Source: an uncultured Dorea sp. (lineage in GTDB: Bacteria; Bacillota; Clostridia; Lachnospirales; Lachnospiraceae). From it: a stretch of 64,000 nt of DNA. This document shows, one piece after another, positions 23,718-31,585 of the stretch. The notes under the pieces are model-generated. The model searched no databases. It was not told the DNA's origin and saw only the letters and a program-made list of their open reading frames with translations. The stretch covers positions 1 through 64,000 of the forward strand of contig UQRE01000003.1 of the NCBI GenBank assembly GCA_900543415.1, written 5' to 3'. The translations under genes and the position numbers were made by a program. Position 1 is the first letter of the stretch. Each line of letters begins with the position of its first letter.

Positions 23718-24025
23718 TTATTCGATATCATATTCTTGATAAAGTTTCTCACACAATTCAAAATCCTGCGCCGCTTTTATGACATCTTCACTTCTGCCCG
23801 CCTCGATTAATTTTTCCACTAATGCCGCAAAAAGTTTTTGCCCTTCTTTTCTTCCTAATTTTTCGCCTTCTTCAAATGCCTCTTCTCTCTGCACCTCTAT
23901 ATCCTGCTCATAATTATATTCCGACATTAACATATTCACGACCTCGCTTCCATGAACCCGAAGGTAATCTGCAAGAATTCCTTTATCTCTTACATATCTG
24001 CGAAAAAGGAGTCTTCTTATGAGAA
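23718..24025 (-). pseudogene. Remnant of an Rpn-like (PD-(D/E)XK) nuclease/transposase-family protein
   Basis: The frame RDKGILADYLRVHGSEVVNMLMSEYNYEQD followed by EEAFEEGEKLGRKEGQ matches the C-terminal tail common to Rpn-type recombination-promoting nucleases of Lachnospiraceae. The nuclease core is missing: upstream on the - strand the frame turns into an unrelated short hydrophobic stretch. A second remnant lies at 48049-48460. Dead or decaying copy is the simplest reading. Confidence 0.6.
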
Positions 24026-24237
24026 TAAGTATAAAGAATCCGTCCCCGATTATCAAGGTTTTTCGCATATATGAAGTTGTGTAGTTCTGTTGAAAAATCG
24101 TGGGGAAATTCCCATAGATAGTTCTCAGATTAAATTGAATGGCTACTCATTACTTGATGATTTCAAGTAGATAGAAACAGAGTAACATAAGAGCGAGCAT
24201 ACCCACCAAGATATACCCGCTTCTTTCTATCGTTCTT

Positions 24238-24930
24238 TTATTTATTTTCTTTATTTTTTGCAGCCAGTTTCTTCCAGTTGTAATATCCGTATATAGAGTT
24301 AAACAGATAAGCAACCCACATCACTACCATGGTGATCGCAGAAGAATCTTTACCAATCAACAGTACCCACATCACCACAGATACAATGTTGACGATAATC
24401 CACAAAAGCCACTGTTCTGCGTAACGTGCAACCTGCATGATTAACGCAATAACAGAGAATACCGTTGACATTGCATCAATAAGCGCAAGCTGTCCACCCA
24501 GATGCGTCAAAATCTGCCAGTAGATCACGACAATTACTGCTGTTGCAACAAGAAGCAGGACAATCTGCTTTGGTGTCAGCGCTTTTCCCTCTACTTCACC
24601 ACTCTCTTCGTCTTTATGTCTGGACCAGAGGTAGAAACCAACGAAATTCATCGGAATATAATAAAATGCATTTAACATAAATTCACCGTATAAATGGTTG
24701 TTAAATGTAAGATATGCGTAGATTGCTACATTGATGGTCGCAAACACATACGTACTTACTTTTCCTTTTGCCGCCAATACAACACCTAATATTCCTGTGA
24801 TTCCACTGATTAAAGCCAGTGTATTGTCTCCCCAGATAATGCTCAGCACGATCATAATCACGGTAGATAATACAAGCCAACACTTTTCAAACATACTCCA
24901 GCCTTTAAAAAATTCTTTTACTTTACTCAT
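24238..24930 (-). CDS. pnuC: PnuC-family nicotinamide riboside (NMN) transporter
   Basis: A 230-residue membrane protein with seven predicted helices. PnuC hallmarks: the WGDNTLALISGITGILGVVLAAKGK segment, NHLYGEFMLNAFYYIPMNFVGFYLW (the conserved WxxW-like region), and ARYAEQWLLWIIVNIVSVVMW. The ATG at 24930 overlaps the kinase stop by eight bases and has GAAGGAA upstream. PnuC proteins move nicotinamide riboside or related vitamers by facilitated diffusion, with trapping by phosphorylation; the adjacent kinase would fit that step. No regulatory RNA was seen upstream. Confidence 0.9.
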   Translation of the reverse strand: MSKVKEFFKGWSMFEKCWLVLSTVIMIVLSIIWGDNTLALISGITGILGVVLAAKGKVSTYVFATINVAIYAYLTFNNHLYGEFMLNAFYYIPMNFVGFYLWSRHKDEESGEVEGKALTPKQIVLLLVATAVIVVIYWQILTHLGGQLALIDAMSTVFSVIALIMQVARYAEQWLLWIIVNIVSVVMWVLLIGKDSSAITMVVMWVAYLFNSIYGYYNWKKLAAKNKENK

Positions 24931-25831
24931 TGTTCCTTCTTCCTTCCTCAAATTCTTCTGTTGTCAATACAGGTCCTTTTACACTTACTACTTTTGCAGA
25001 AATACAGTTTGCCATCTGAATAGACTCCGCAAAACGATATCCTGCCGTCCGCATTGCGATCACCGCTCCGATATGGGAATCTCCTGCTCCGATGGTATCT
25101 ACCACTTCTGCCTTTTTCGACGGAATCACATGGTGCTTTCCTTCTTCCAGAAGGTGTACCCCCTCTTTTCCCAAAGTAATCAATACGGTATTTCCTGTCC
25201 ATCCATGAAGCTTTTCCGAAGCCTTCACAATCTCTTCTTCACCGGTGGATGTCACTGCCTCTAACTCATTCAAATGAATGACCGGATGAAGCGCATACAT
25301 GCGTTTTGCTTTTTCCTCAGAAATATAAGTAATCCGCGGTCCCGGAGCATAGTATACCGTCATCTCCCGGTGTTCCTCCAAGAAGTCAAGAATGGCATCT
25401 CCGCCATCTCCTTCCAGCTCATACCCACTTACGTACACGGAATCATAGTTCTCCACATTCAGATTCTCAAACCATTCACGTTTAAAATGGCATTCTATTC
25501 CTGGTACAGTTAAAAACGTGCGTTCTCCATCTGCTTCTACCATACACAGGCAGTAGCCATTATCCGAATCCGCCGAACAAATCGGACTATTATGCCCTGC
25601 CCTTTGTAATTCTTTTCGGATAAAATCTGCATACATTCCGGTTCCCACCGGTGCAAATAACGTATAGTTTGTCCCGAAATGCTTTAGTATATCTGCAACA
25701 TTATATGCACATCCTCCGACCATCATGGTCTGTCCCTTCGCATATACATCTGTACCGGACTTTGGAATCTGATCAATCTCCATCACAATATCCAGCATTG
25801 CCGCACCAACGACTATACATCCTTTTCCCAT
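24923..25831 (-). CDS. PfkB-family sugar/nucleoside kinase (YegV-like)
   Basis: A 302-residue ribokinase-fold kinase. The N-terminal GAAMLDIVMEIDQIPKSG and GGCAYNVADILKHFG bind the sugar; the C-terminal DTIGAGDSHIGAV (about 252-264) holds the catalytic base D and anion hole. Substrate is not readable from sequence. Gene order, between an ADP-ribosylglycohydrolase and PnuC with a GntR-type regulator nearby, mirrors E. coli yegTUVW, so a nucleoside or ribose-containing product is likely. It overlaps the upstream gene by 19 bases and PnuC by eight. Confidence 0.88.
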   Translation of the reverse strand: MGKGCIVVGAAMLDIVMEIDQIPKSGTDVYAKGQTMMVGGCAYNVADILKHFGTNYTLFAPVGTGMYADFIRKELQRAGHNSPICSADSDNGYCLCMVEADGERTFLTVPGIECHFKREWFENLNVENYDSVYVSGYELEGDGGDAILDFLEEHREMTVYYAPGPRITYISEEKAKRMYALHPVIHLNELEAVTSTGEEEIVKASEKLHGWTGNTVLITLGKEGVHLLEEGKHHVIPSKKAEVVDTIGAGDSHIGAVIAMRTAGYRFAESIQMANCISAKVVSVKGPVLTTEEFEEGRRNNE

Positions 25832-26823
25832 GTCACTCTCCCTCTCTTCTCTATGATTGCATCCGCATAATGTTCAAAATCTACTTGGTTTGCCTTCTGG
25901 ATCAAAGCAACATATTCCTGTGGAATTTTCTCCATCCCCTGCGCCGCACCACAAATGGCAGTCGCCATAGCGCCGATGGTATCTGTATCTCCTCCCAGAT
26001 TTGCACAGAGAAGCGCACATTTTTTCACATCAAATCCATAATACGCAATCGCAAGCGCTGCCGGAACTGATTCCGAAGTATTCACTCCAGCCCCTACCAG
26101 ATTATAGAGATTTTCCAAAAATGCAGTTTCATCATCCTTGTACTTTTCTGCCAGCTTCACTCCAAGCATTGTTCTTGCACTTAACGATGGGCTTGGGGTG
26201 GAGGCTCCTAATTCCATGGCATATTCTGTGACAGAAAGAGCGTCTTCTATCATTTTCTCACGATTTTGATGCTCCATTGCCGAAGCCACTGCCATGGCAA
26301 TCATAGACGCTCCGGCAATTGTAATATCACTGGTATGCGTCACGCAGGAAACTGCCGCCACATATCGGCATAATTCTTCTTTTTGTGCAGTTGTAAATAA
26401 AGTGCCGATAGGCGCGATTCTCATTGCCGCACCATTGGACACCGCCTCATCTGAAAATTCTTTTGCACTTTTCCCTTCCCGAAAAAGCTTTAAAGCAACT
26501 TTAGAGGTCGGGCCAAGAATATTATTTTCAAAGGCATTCTCCTTTTCCGCCCACTTTAAGATGTGTGTTGCAATACTCTGACTGTCCGGCACAAAATCCG
26601 TCTCTATCAGACTATCTAAAATTGTCAGCGCCTGACTTGTATCATCTGTAAATTGCCCTGCCTTATATTGATAAGAAATAATATTTTCCGGACACCCATC
26701 TAAAAAATCCGTAATCACGCCATAATGTTCGAGACATCGCTTTCGACTCCACAGTTCCGGCGGCATACCCATGGCATCCCCAATCGCCATCCCGTATAAT
26801 GCTCCCATTACTTTATCTCTCAT
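25813..26823 (-). CDS. ADP-ribosylglycohydrolase family protein (YegU/DraG-like)
   Basis: A 336-residue all-helical hydrolase. Both metal-binding signatures are intact: QFTDDT (about residue 58) and GGDTDTIG (about 279-286), together with GALYGMAIGDAMG at the N-terminus. The family cleaves ADP-ribose from proteins or small glycosides, or hydrolyses N-glycosidic bonds of nucleosides; the context with a kinase and PnuC favours a small-molecule role in NAD-related salvage. GGAGATG precedes ATG. First gene of the operon, 21 bases from a palindromic operator candidate. Confidence 0.9.
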   Translation of the reverse strand: MRDKVMGALYGMAIGDAMGMPPELWSRKRCLEHYGVITDFLDGCPENIISYQYKAGQFTDDTSQALTILDSLIETDFVPDSQSIATHILKWAEKENAFENNILGPTSKVALKLFREGKSAKEFSDEAVSNGAAMRIAPIGTLFTTAQKEELCRYVAAVSCVTHTSDITIAGASMIAMAVASAMEHQNREKMIEDALSVTEYAMELGASTPSPSLSARTMLGVKLAEKYKDDETAFLENLYNLVGAGVNTSESVPAALAIAYYGFDVKKCALLCANLGGDTDTIGAMATAICGAAQGMEKIPQEYVALIQKANQVDFEHYADAIIEKRGRVTWEKDV

Positions 26824-26843
26824 ATTACTACATCTCCTCTCTG

Positions 26844-26857
26844 CTTATTATAATAAG
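26844..26857. promoter_or_regulatory. Operator candidate 1 (perfect palindrome)
   Basis: CTTATTATAATAAG is a perfect 14-base palindrome. It contains a TATAAT-like -10 in either direction and lies 21 bases before the ADP-ribosylglycohydrolase start. It matches candidate 2 at 13 of 14 positions. Confidence 0.6.
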
Positions 26858-26915
26858 TTATTTTTATTCATTCGTCTATCCATAAAATAAACAAAATATC
26901 AGTATATTTTTTGTT

Positions 26916-26933
26916 AACTTGTTATAATAAGTT
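26916..26933. promoter_or_regulatory. Operator candidate 2 (near-perfect palindrome)
   Basis: AACTTGTTATAATAAGTT, a palindrome with one mismatched pair, lies 12 bases upstream of the -35 box of the GntR-type gene. With candidate 1 it brackets the divergent control region, as expected for an autoregulated GntR/HutC repressor. Confidence 0.6.
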
Positions 26934-26944
26934 GGAGAATCCAT

Positions 26945-26973
26945 TTGAATTTTATTACTCACTCAAGTATAAT
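26945..26973 (+). promoter_or_regulatory. Promoter of the GntR/HutC regulator
   Basis: TTGAAT (26945-26950), 17-base spacer, TATAAT (26968-26973). Confidence 0.7.
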
Positions 26974-27024
26974 AGAATTATATGATTTAAGGGATTATCA
27001 TTCCTGTGAAATGGGGACATTAAT

Positions 27025-27747
27025 ATGAGACAAACGCCTAAATATGCGATGATTGAAAATGATTTTATTGAAAAAATACAATCCGGGGAACTAAAGCCCG
27101 GCGCAGAGCTTCCCAGCGAATCGGATCTCATCCAATTATACCAGGTCAGCCGAGTCACTGTTCGACGTGCCATTGATGAATTATATCATCAGGGATATAT
27201 TGAAAAAATGCAGGGAAAGCGCACTTGCGTCAAAGGAAAAGTCAAATTACAGGAACTGACTTCTATTTCCAGCTATACCGAAGAGATCATCCGCCAGGGC
27301 ATGACTCCTTCCCGCCAACTTCTTGCTGCTGAACTCAGAGTTTGTACCAGCGAAGAAGCAAGTCTGCTGCATCTTCAAAAGGCTGATCCTGTATTTCACA
27401 TGAAGCGAATCTATTTCGCAGATGGTACTCCGCTCTGTCTCACAAGTACCGTTCTTCCATACCATTTGTTTCGTGATATCGAAACTTATGATTTTGAACA
27501 ACATTCTCTTTACAAAATAATAGAAGAAAATTATCACACACAGATTACAACTTCTTCGCTCAAACTCAAAGCGGTATCTGCCTATGGGGATATTTCTGAA
27601 CATCTCAATGTCAGCGATGATACGCCGCTTCTATATTCTACAGGATTGACTTATGGGATTAAAAACGATGAGGAGCTTCCGATCGAGCTTTTCTATAACT
27701 ATTATTTGACGACACGATTTGAATATTCTTTGATACAGAGAAGATAA
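27025..27747 (+). CDS. GntR/HutC-family transcriptional regulator
   Basis: A 240-residue regulator: N-terminal winged helix (PKYAMIENDFIEKIQSGELKPGAELPSESDLIQLYQVSRVTVRRAIDEL region, residues 4-70) and a C-terminal UTRA effector domain (about 85-235). This two-domain form usually represses a neighbouring sugar or nucleoside operon and itself, with release by a pathway intermediate. It diverges from the ADP-ribosylglycohydrolase/kinase/PnuC operon; two copies of a CTTRTTATAATAAG palindrome lie between. Comparable to E. coli YegW by context. Confidence 0.92.
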   Translation: MRQTPKYAMIENDFIEKIQSGELKPGAELPSESDLIQLYQVSRVTVRRAIDELYHQGYIEKMQGKRTCVKGKVKLQELTSISSYTEEIIRQGMTPSRQLLAAELRVCTSEEASLLHLQKADPVFHMKRIYFADGTPLCLTSTVLPYHLFRDIETYDFEQHSLYKIIEENYHTQITTSSLKLKAVSAYGDISEHLNVSDDTPLLYSTGLTYGIKNDEELPIELFYNYYLTTRFEYSLIQRR

Positions 27748-27777
27748 GGGGGAGGTGCTTACGCACCGCCCCCTTTT
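27746..27777 (+). terminator. Terminator after the GntR gene
   Basis: AAGGGGG-a-GGTGC / GCACC-g-CCCCCTT with loop TTAC and a TTTT tail; the first bases overlap the stop codon. The mirror arrangement may also serve the convergent ATPase gene. Confidence 0.85.
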
Positions 27778-27802
27778 AGCATTTCTTATTTCAACAACAC
27801 AC

Positions 27803-28915
27803 CTAGTTTGTGATTGTCTCTTCTGTTTCTTTGTCAAATACGTGAATCTTCTCTGCATCTAAAGCAAATTTTACAACATCACCTGTTCTTGCAGCTGTCT
27901 TAGGCTCAACTCTTGCTGTCATATTTGCTCCTTCATAATCAAAGTATAAGAATACTTCTGCACCAAGCATCTCGTATACACGGATCTTTGCTTCAATCAC
28001 TGTGTCTGGAGATTTTGCAATAAAGTCAGCTTCATCATGCACATCTTCTGGACGGATACCAAGAACAACTGTCTTTCCATCGTAACCACCTTCGATCAGC
28101 TTTTTCGCTTTCTCTTCCGGAAGCTTGATTGCAGATGGACCAGCTTGAAGATAAACTTCTTTACCCTCTACCTTACATGTAGCGTCAACAAAGTTCATCT
28201 GTGGTGATCCGATAAATCCTGCTACGAACAAGTTACATGGACGATCATAAAGTGTCTGAGGTGTATCTACCTGCTGTACAACACCTGCGTTCATTACTAC
28301 GATTCTTGTTCCCAGTGTCATAGCCTCTGTCTGGTCATGTGTTACATAAATAATTGTTGTTCCCAGTCTCTGGTGTAATCTGGAAATCTCAACACGCATC
28401 TGTCCACGAAGTTTTGCATCCAAGTTAGAAAGAGGCTCATCCATAAGGAATACCTTAGGATTACGAACGATTGCACGTCCCATAGCTACACGCTGTCTCT
28501 GTCCACCGGATAATGCTTTCGGCTTACGATCAAGAAGAGCTTCCAGATCAAGGATTCTTGCAGCTTCTTTTACCATTTTATCGATCTCGTCTTTTGGTAC
28601 TTTTCTAAGTTTCAGACCAAAAGCCATGTTGTCATATACTGTCATGTGTGGGTACAGAGCATAGTTCTGGAATACCATTGCGATATCTCTGTCCTTTGGC
28701 TCTACGTCATTTACTACTTTGTCGCCGATCATAAGCTCACCGGAAGAAATGTCTTCCAGACCAGCGATCATACGAAGTGTTGTAGATTTACCACATCCTG
28801 ATGGTCCTACAAAAATGATGAATTCTTTATCCGCAATCTCAAGGTTGAAGTCTTTTACAGCTTCAAATCCGTTTGGATATACTTTGTTAATATGTTTTAA
28901 TGATAAACTTGCCAT
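27803..28915 (-). CDS. msmK: Stand-alone sugar ABC transporter ATPase (MsmK/UgpC type)
   Basis: Energises carbohydrate uptake. The 370 residues comprise an ABC domain with Walker A GPSGCGKSTT, the signature LSGGQRQRVAMGRA, Walker B VFLMDEPLSNLD and H-loop THDQTEAMTLG, followed by the C-terminal OB-fold regulatory domain of the CUT1 group (about 240-370, with LGIRPEDVHDEADF). AGGAGG is nine bases before ATG at 28915; a longer frame adds 42 residues with no homology. There are no permease or binding-protein genes beside it, so it probably serves several CUT1 importers, as MsmK does in streptococci. Confidence 0.93.
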   Translation of the reverse strand: MASLSLKHINKVYPNGFEAVKDFNLEIADKEFIIFVGPSGCGKSTTLRMIAGLEDISSGELMIGDKVVNDVEPKDRDIAMVFQNYALYPHMTVYDNMAFGLKLRKVPKDEIDKMVKEAARILDLEALLDRKPKALSGGQRQRVAMGRAIVRNPKVFLMDEPLSNLDAKLRGQMRVEISRLHQRLGTTIIYVTHDQTEAMTLGTRIVVMNAGVVQQVDTPQTLYDRPCNLFVAGFIGSPQMNFVDATCKVEGKEVYLQAGPSAIKLPEEKAKKLIEGGYDGKTVVLGIRPEDVHDEADFIAKSPDTVIEAKIRVYEMLGAEVFLYFDYEGANMTARVEPKTAARTGDVVKFALDAEKIHVFDKETEETITN

Positions 28916-28970
28916 GTTATGATTCCTCCTAAAATAGTTATTCGTCTTCTCTCTGTTAAGAAGTATAATA

Positions 28971-29057
28971 AAAAAACAGGCTTTCGGGTATGACCAAGTT
29001 GAACAATCTTTTTCTGCTTTTCTGTACAACTTGACGAACACACCCCATAACCTGTTT
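28971..29057 (-). terminator. Long imperfect hairpin terminator between rsmI and the ATPase gene
   Basis: An 87-base inverted repeat: AACAGG (28975-28980) pairs with CCTGTT (29051-29056), with further matches GGGT/ACCC and CAAGTTG/CAACTTG inward. On the - strand it ends in TTTTTTTATTAT, so it most likely ends the holB-rsmI transcript, 22 bases past rsmI. Confidence 0.7.
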
Positions 29058-29078
29058 TGATTTCATTCATATGCAGGT

Positions 29079-29915
29079 TTAAAGAAGCGCTTGATAAATA
29101 TCTCTTTTACTTACGCCCCGGTCCTTTGCCACCTGCTTCATAGCTTCTTTTTTCTCCATACCGCCGGAGAGATAGTGTTCCATATGTTCTTCAATGGTAA
29201 GCTGTTCCCACTGTGCTTTTTCTTCTTCCCGAATTTCAAGCCTGCTCTTTCCCTCTATAACGATCACGCACTCTCCCTTGGGAGCATTCTTCTCATAATA
29301 TGCAAGCGCCTCCGGGAGTGTTGCAGCAAACACTGTCTCATGCTTCTTCGTAAGTTCCCGACAAACGCTGACCTTGCGCTCTCCTAAAACATCCGACAAA
29401 AGTTTAAGCGTCTTTACCAGACGGTGAGGAGCTTCGTATAAAACGATCGTTCTTGTCTCCTCTTTTATTTCATCCAGCACTGCTTGACGTTCTTTTTTAT
29501 CCGTTGGAAGAAATGCCTCAAATGCAAATCTTCTCGTGGGCAGACCGGATATGGTAAGGGCAGTGATACAAGCTGCCGCCCCCGGCACTGCGGTCACTGT
29601 AATTCCCGCTTCTTGACACATTTTCACCAATTCTTCCCCTGGGTCAGAGATTCCGGGTGTCCCCGCATCCGTGATCAATGCGATAGTTTCTCCATTTTGC
29701 AAGCGTTCCACCAGCTTATGCCCTTTTTCTATTTTATTGTATTCATGATAACTGGTCATGGGCGTCTTAATCTCAAAATGATTTAAGAGCTTCACGCTGT
29801 TCCTAGTATCTTCCGCCGCAATAAGATCCGCTTCTTTCAGCACTCGGATTGCACGAAACGTCATATCTTCCAGATTTCCAATTGGCGTTGCGCACAAATA
29901 TAAGGTCCCTGACAT
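29079..29915 (-). CDS. rsmI: 16S rRNA (cytidine-1402 2'-O)-methyltransferase RsmI
   Basis: Methylates the ribose of C1402 in the ribosomal decoding centre. The 278-residue protein has the family opening LYLCATPIGNLEDMTFRAIRVL, the AEDTRNS motif, the ITDAGTPGISDPG SAM-binding loop and the APHRL motif. The ATG at 29915 (MSGT) is eight bases from GGAG; earlier ATGs are too close or lack a ribosome site. Last gene of the holB-ricT-trmN6-rsmI cluster, which parallels the B. subtilis holB-yaaT-yabA-yabB-yabC order. Confidence 0.95.
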   Translation of the reverse strand: MSGTLYLCATPIGNLEDMTFRAIRVLKEADLIAAEDTRNSVKLLNHFEIKTPMTSYHEYNKIEKGHKLVERLQNGETIALITDAGTPGISDPGEELVKMCQEAGITVTAVPGAAACITALTISGLPTRRFAFEAFLPTDKKERQAVLDEIKEETRTIVLYEAPHRLVKTLKLLSDVLGERKVSVCRELTKKHETVFAATLPEALAYYEKNAPKGECVIVIEGKSRLEIREEEKAQWEQLTIEEHMEHYLSGGMEKKEAMKQVAKDRGVSKRDIYQALL

Positions 29916-29928
29916 CTTCATTTCTCCT

Positions 29929-30681
29929 TTATTCTCCATCATAGATTTGCAGCAGTTCTTTCGTATAGCTTCCATCTTTTTCATATACGATTAGCGGAGG
30001 CTCCACGGTCATTCTCGGATTTCCTCCTTTTCTGCCTTCTATAAGAACCATATTGGGCTCTTTGTCCACATACGGATATACCATCCGCATCCTCTTAGGC
30101 TCCAGCCCATACTGACACATCCTGGTCATAATCTCCGGAAGCCGGAATGGGCGATGTACCATATAGAAGCGCCCCTTCACTTTCAACATACGGGCACTCT
30201 CCCTTAAAATATCGTCCAGCGTACATAATGCCTCGTGTCTAGCAATATACAGCGCTTCTTTTTCATTTTTTAACCCATGTTCATCAATCATATAGGGCGG
30301 ATTGGTTGTAATAACATCAAAAGAGGCATTGTCGAATAACTTCGCTGCCTCCTTAACGTCTCCGGTCACAATCTCTATCTGCCCCTCCAAGTGATTGTGA
30401 CAAACACTGCGCCTTGCCATATCCGCGCTTTCCTCTTGAATTTCAAGCCCTGTATAGCTACCCCCTTCGTTTCTGGCAGCAAGCAGGATGGGAAGAATCC
30501 CCGTTCCGGTTCCAATATCCAGCGCTTTCTCTCTCTTTTTTATCGAAGCAAAATGGGACAGAAGCACCGCGTCCATCCCGAAGCAAAAACGCCCCGGGCT
30601 TTGGATAATTTCGTATCCCTTGATCTGAAGATCATCCAGACGTTCTCCCGCTTTCAAACCGGAATCTTCTCTATTCATCAT
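29929..30681 (-). CDS. tRNA1(Val) (adenine37-N6)-methyltransferase-like protein (YabB/TrmN6)
   Basis: A 250-residue class I methyltransferase: ALDIGTGTGILPILLAAR binds S-adenosylmethionine and TNPPYM is the NPPY signature of N6-adenine or related amino-group methylation. This matches the YabB/TrmN6 family by sequence and position between ricT and rsmI. The exact tRNA target is inferred from E. coli TrmN6. It overlaps ricT by 11 bases and ends 13 bases before rsmI. Confidence 0.88.
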   Translation of the reverse strand: MMNREDSGLKAGERLDDLQIKGYEIIQSPGRFCFGMDAVLLSHFASIKKREKALDIGTGTGILPILLAARNEGGSYTGLEIQEESADMARRSVCHNHLEGQIEIVTGDVKEAAKLFDNASFDVITTNPPYMIDEHGLKNEKEALYIARHEALCTLDDILRESARMLKVKGRFYMVHRPFRLPEIMTRMCQYGLEPKRMRMVYPYVDKEPNMVLIEGRKGGNPRMTVEPPLIVYEKDGSYTKELLQIYDGE

Positions 30682-31582
30682 CTAATTTTGACGCTCCGTT
30701 TCTCTCTTCCAATGCCCGCAGTTCTGCCATCTCTTCCTTGGAAATGCGAACATCCTTTTTCTTGCGTCTCGGTTTAAACTTTAATTCAGACGCCTTGTAT
30801 TCGCGAATTTCTTTCTCGTCATTATCTAAAGTCACAATAACTTTTACAAGCTGTCTCAATACATTAACAGATTGTACATCTCCCTTTAATCCTTCCGGTG
30901 TTGTGACAAAATCTCCGGTGTTCGGAAGATGACTGTTTAATTCCTCATAAGTCTCTTCTTCATTTGTGAGACAGCACATCAGTCTTCCGCATACGCCTGA
31001 GATCTTGGTCGGATTCAAAGAAAGGTTCTGTTCCTTCGCCATCTTGATTGATACCGGCGCAAACTCTGATAAATAGGTGTGACAGCACAACGGTCTTCCG
31101 CAGATTCCGATACCGCCTCGGATCTTTGTCTCATCTCTGACTCCGATCTGGCGCAATTCGATACGAGTGCGGAATACACTTGCAAGATCTTTGACCAGTT
31201 CACGGAAATCAATTCTTCCATCCGCAGTAAAATAAAACAACACCTTATTATTATCAAATGTATACTCCGCATCAATGAGCTTCATCTCCAAGCCATGTTT
31301 GCGAATCTTTTCCAGACAGATCTCAAACGCTTCTTTTTCTTTCACGCGGTTCTTTTCTTCTTTTTTCTTGTCTTCCTCTGTCGCAATTCGAATCACCGGC
31401 TTCAGCGGAAGCGTGATCTTATCATCCTCTACTTCTTTTTCTCCCACAACAACAGAACCATATTCTACGCCGCGGGCTGTTTCCACGATAACTTTATCTC
31501 CTGTTTTTATATTTAATTTCCCCGGAGCAAAGAAATAAATCTTCCCCGCCGGTCTGAATCGTACACCTATTACTTTTGTCAT
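30671..31582 (-). CDS. ricT: RicT (YaaT) PSP1-domain regulatory protein
   Basis: A 303-residue PSP1 protein. In B. subtilis RicT with RicA and RicF forms an Fe-S complex that assists RNase Y mRNA maturation and sporulation signalling. The cysteine-rich blocks CGRPLCCHTYL and SGVCGRLMCCLTNE (around residues 160-210), expected cluster ligands, are intact. The C-terminus adds a Lys/Glu-rich extension (from about 265). It starts four bases after holB ends. RicA and RicF are not in this window. Confidence 0.93.
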   Translation of the reverse strand: MTKVIGVRFRPAGKIYFFAPGKLNIKTGDKVIVETARGVEYGSVVVGEKEVEDDKITLPLKPVIRIATEEDKKKEEKNRVKEKEAFEICLEKIRKHGLEMKLIDAEYTFDNNKVLFYFTADGRIDFRELVKDLASVFRTRIELRQIGVRDETKIRGGIGICGRPLCCHTYLSEFAPVSIKMAKEQNLSLNPTKISGVCGRLMCCLTNEEETYEELNSHLPNTGDFVTTPEGLKGDVQSVNVLRQLVKVIVTLDNDEKEIREYKASELKFKPRRKKKDVRISKEEMAELRALEERNGASKLDDE

Positions 31583-31585
31583 GAA

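Noticed and set aside
23718..24068. Full 116-residue frame treated as an intact gene
   Set aside because: The first 30 residues are unrelated hydrophobic sequence and the nuclease core is missing, so a remnant is more likely.
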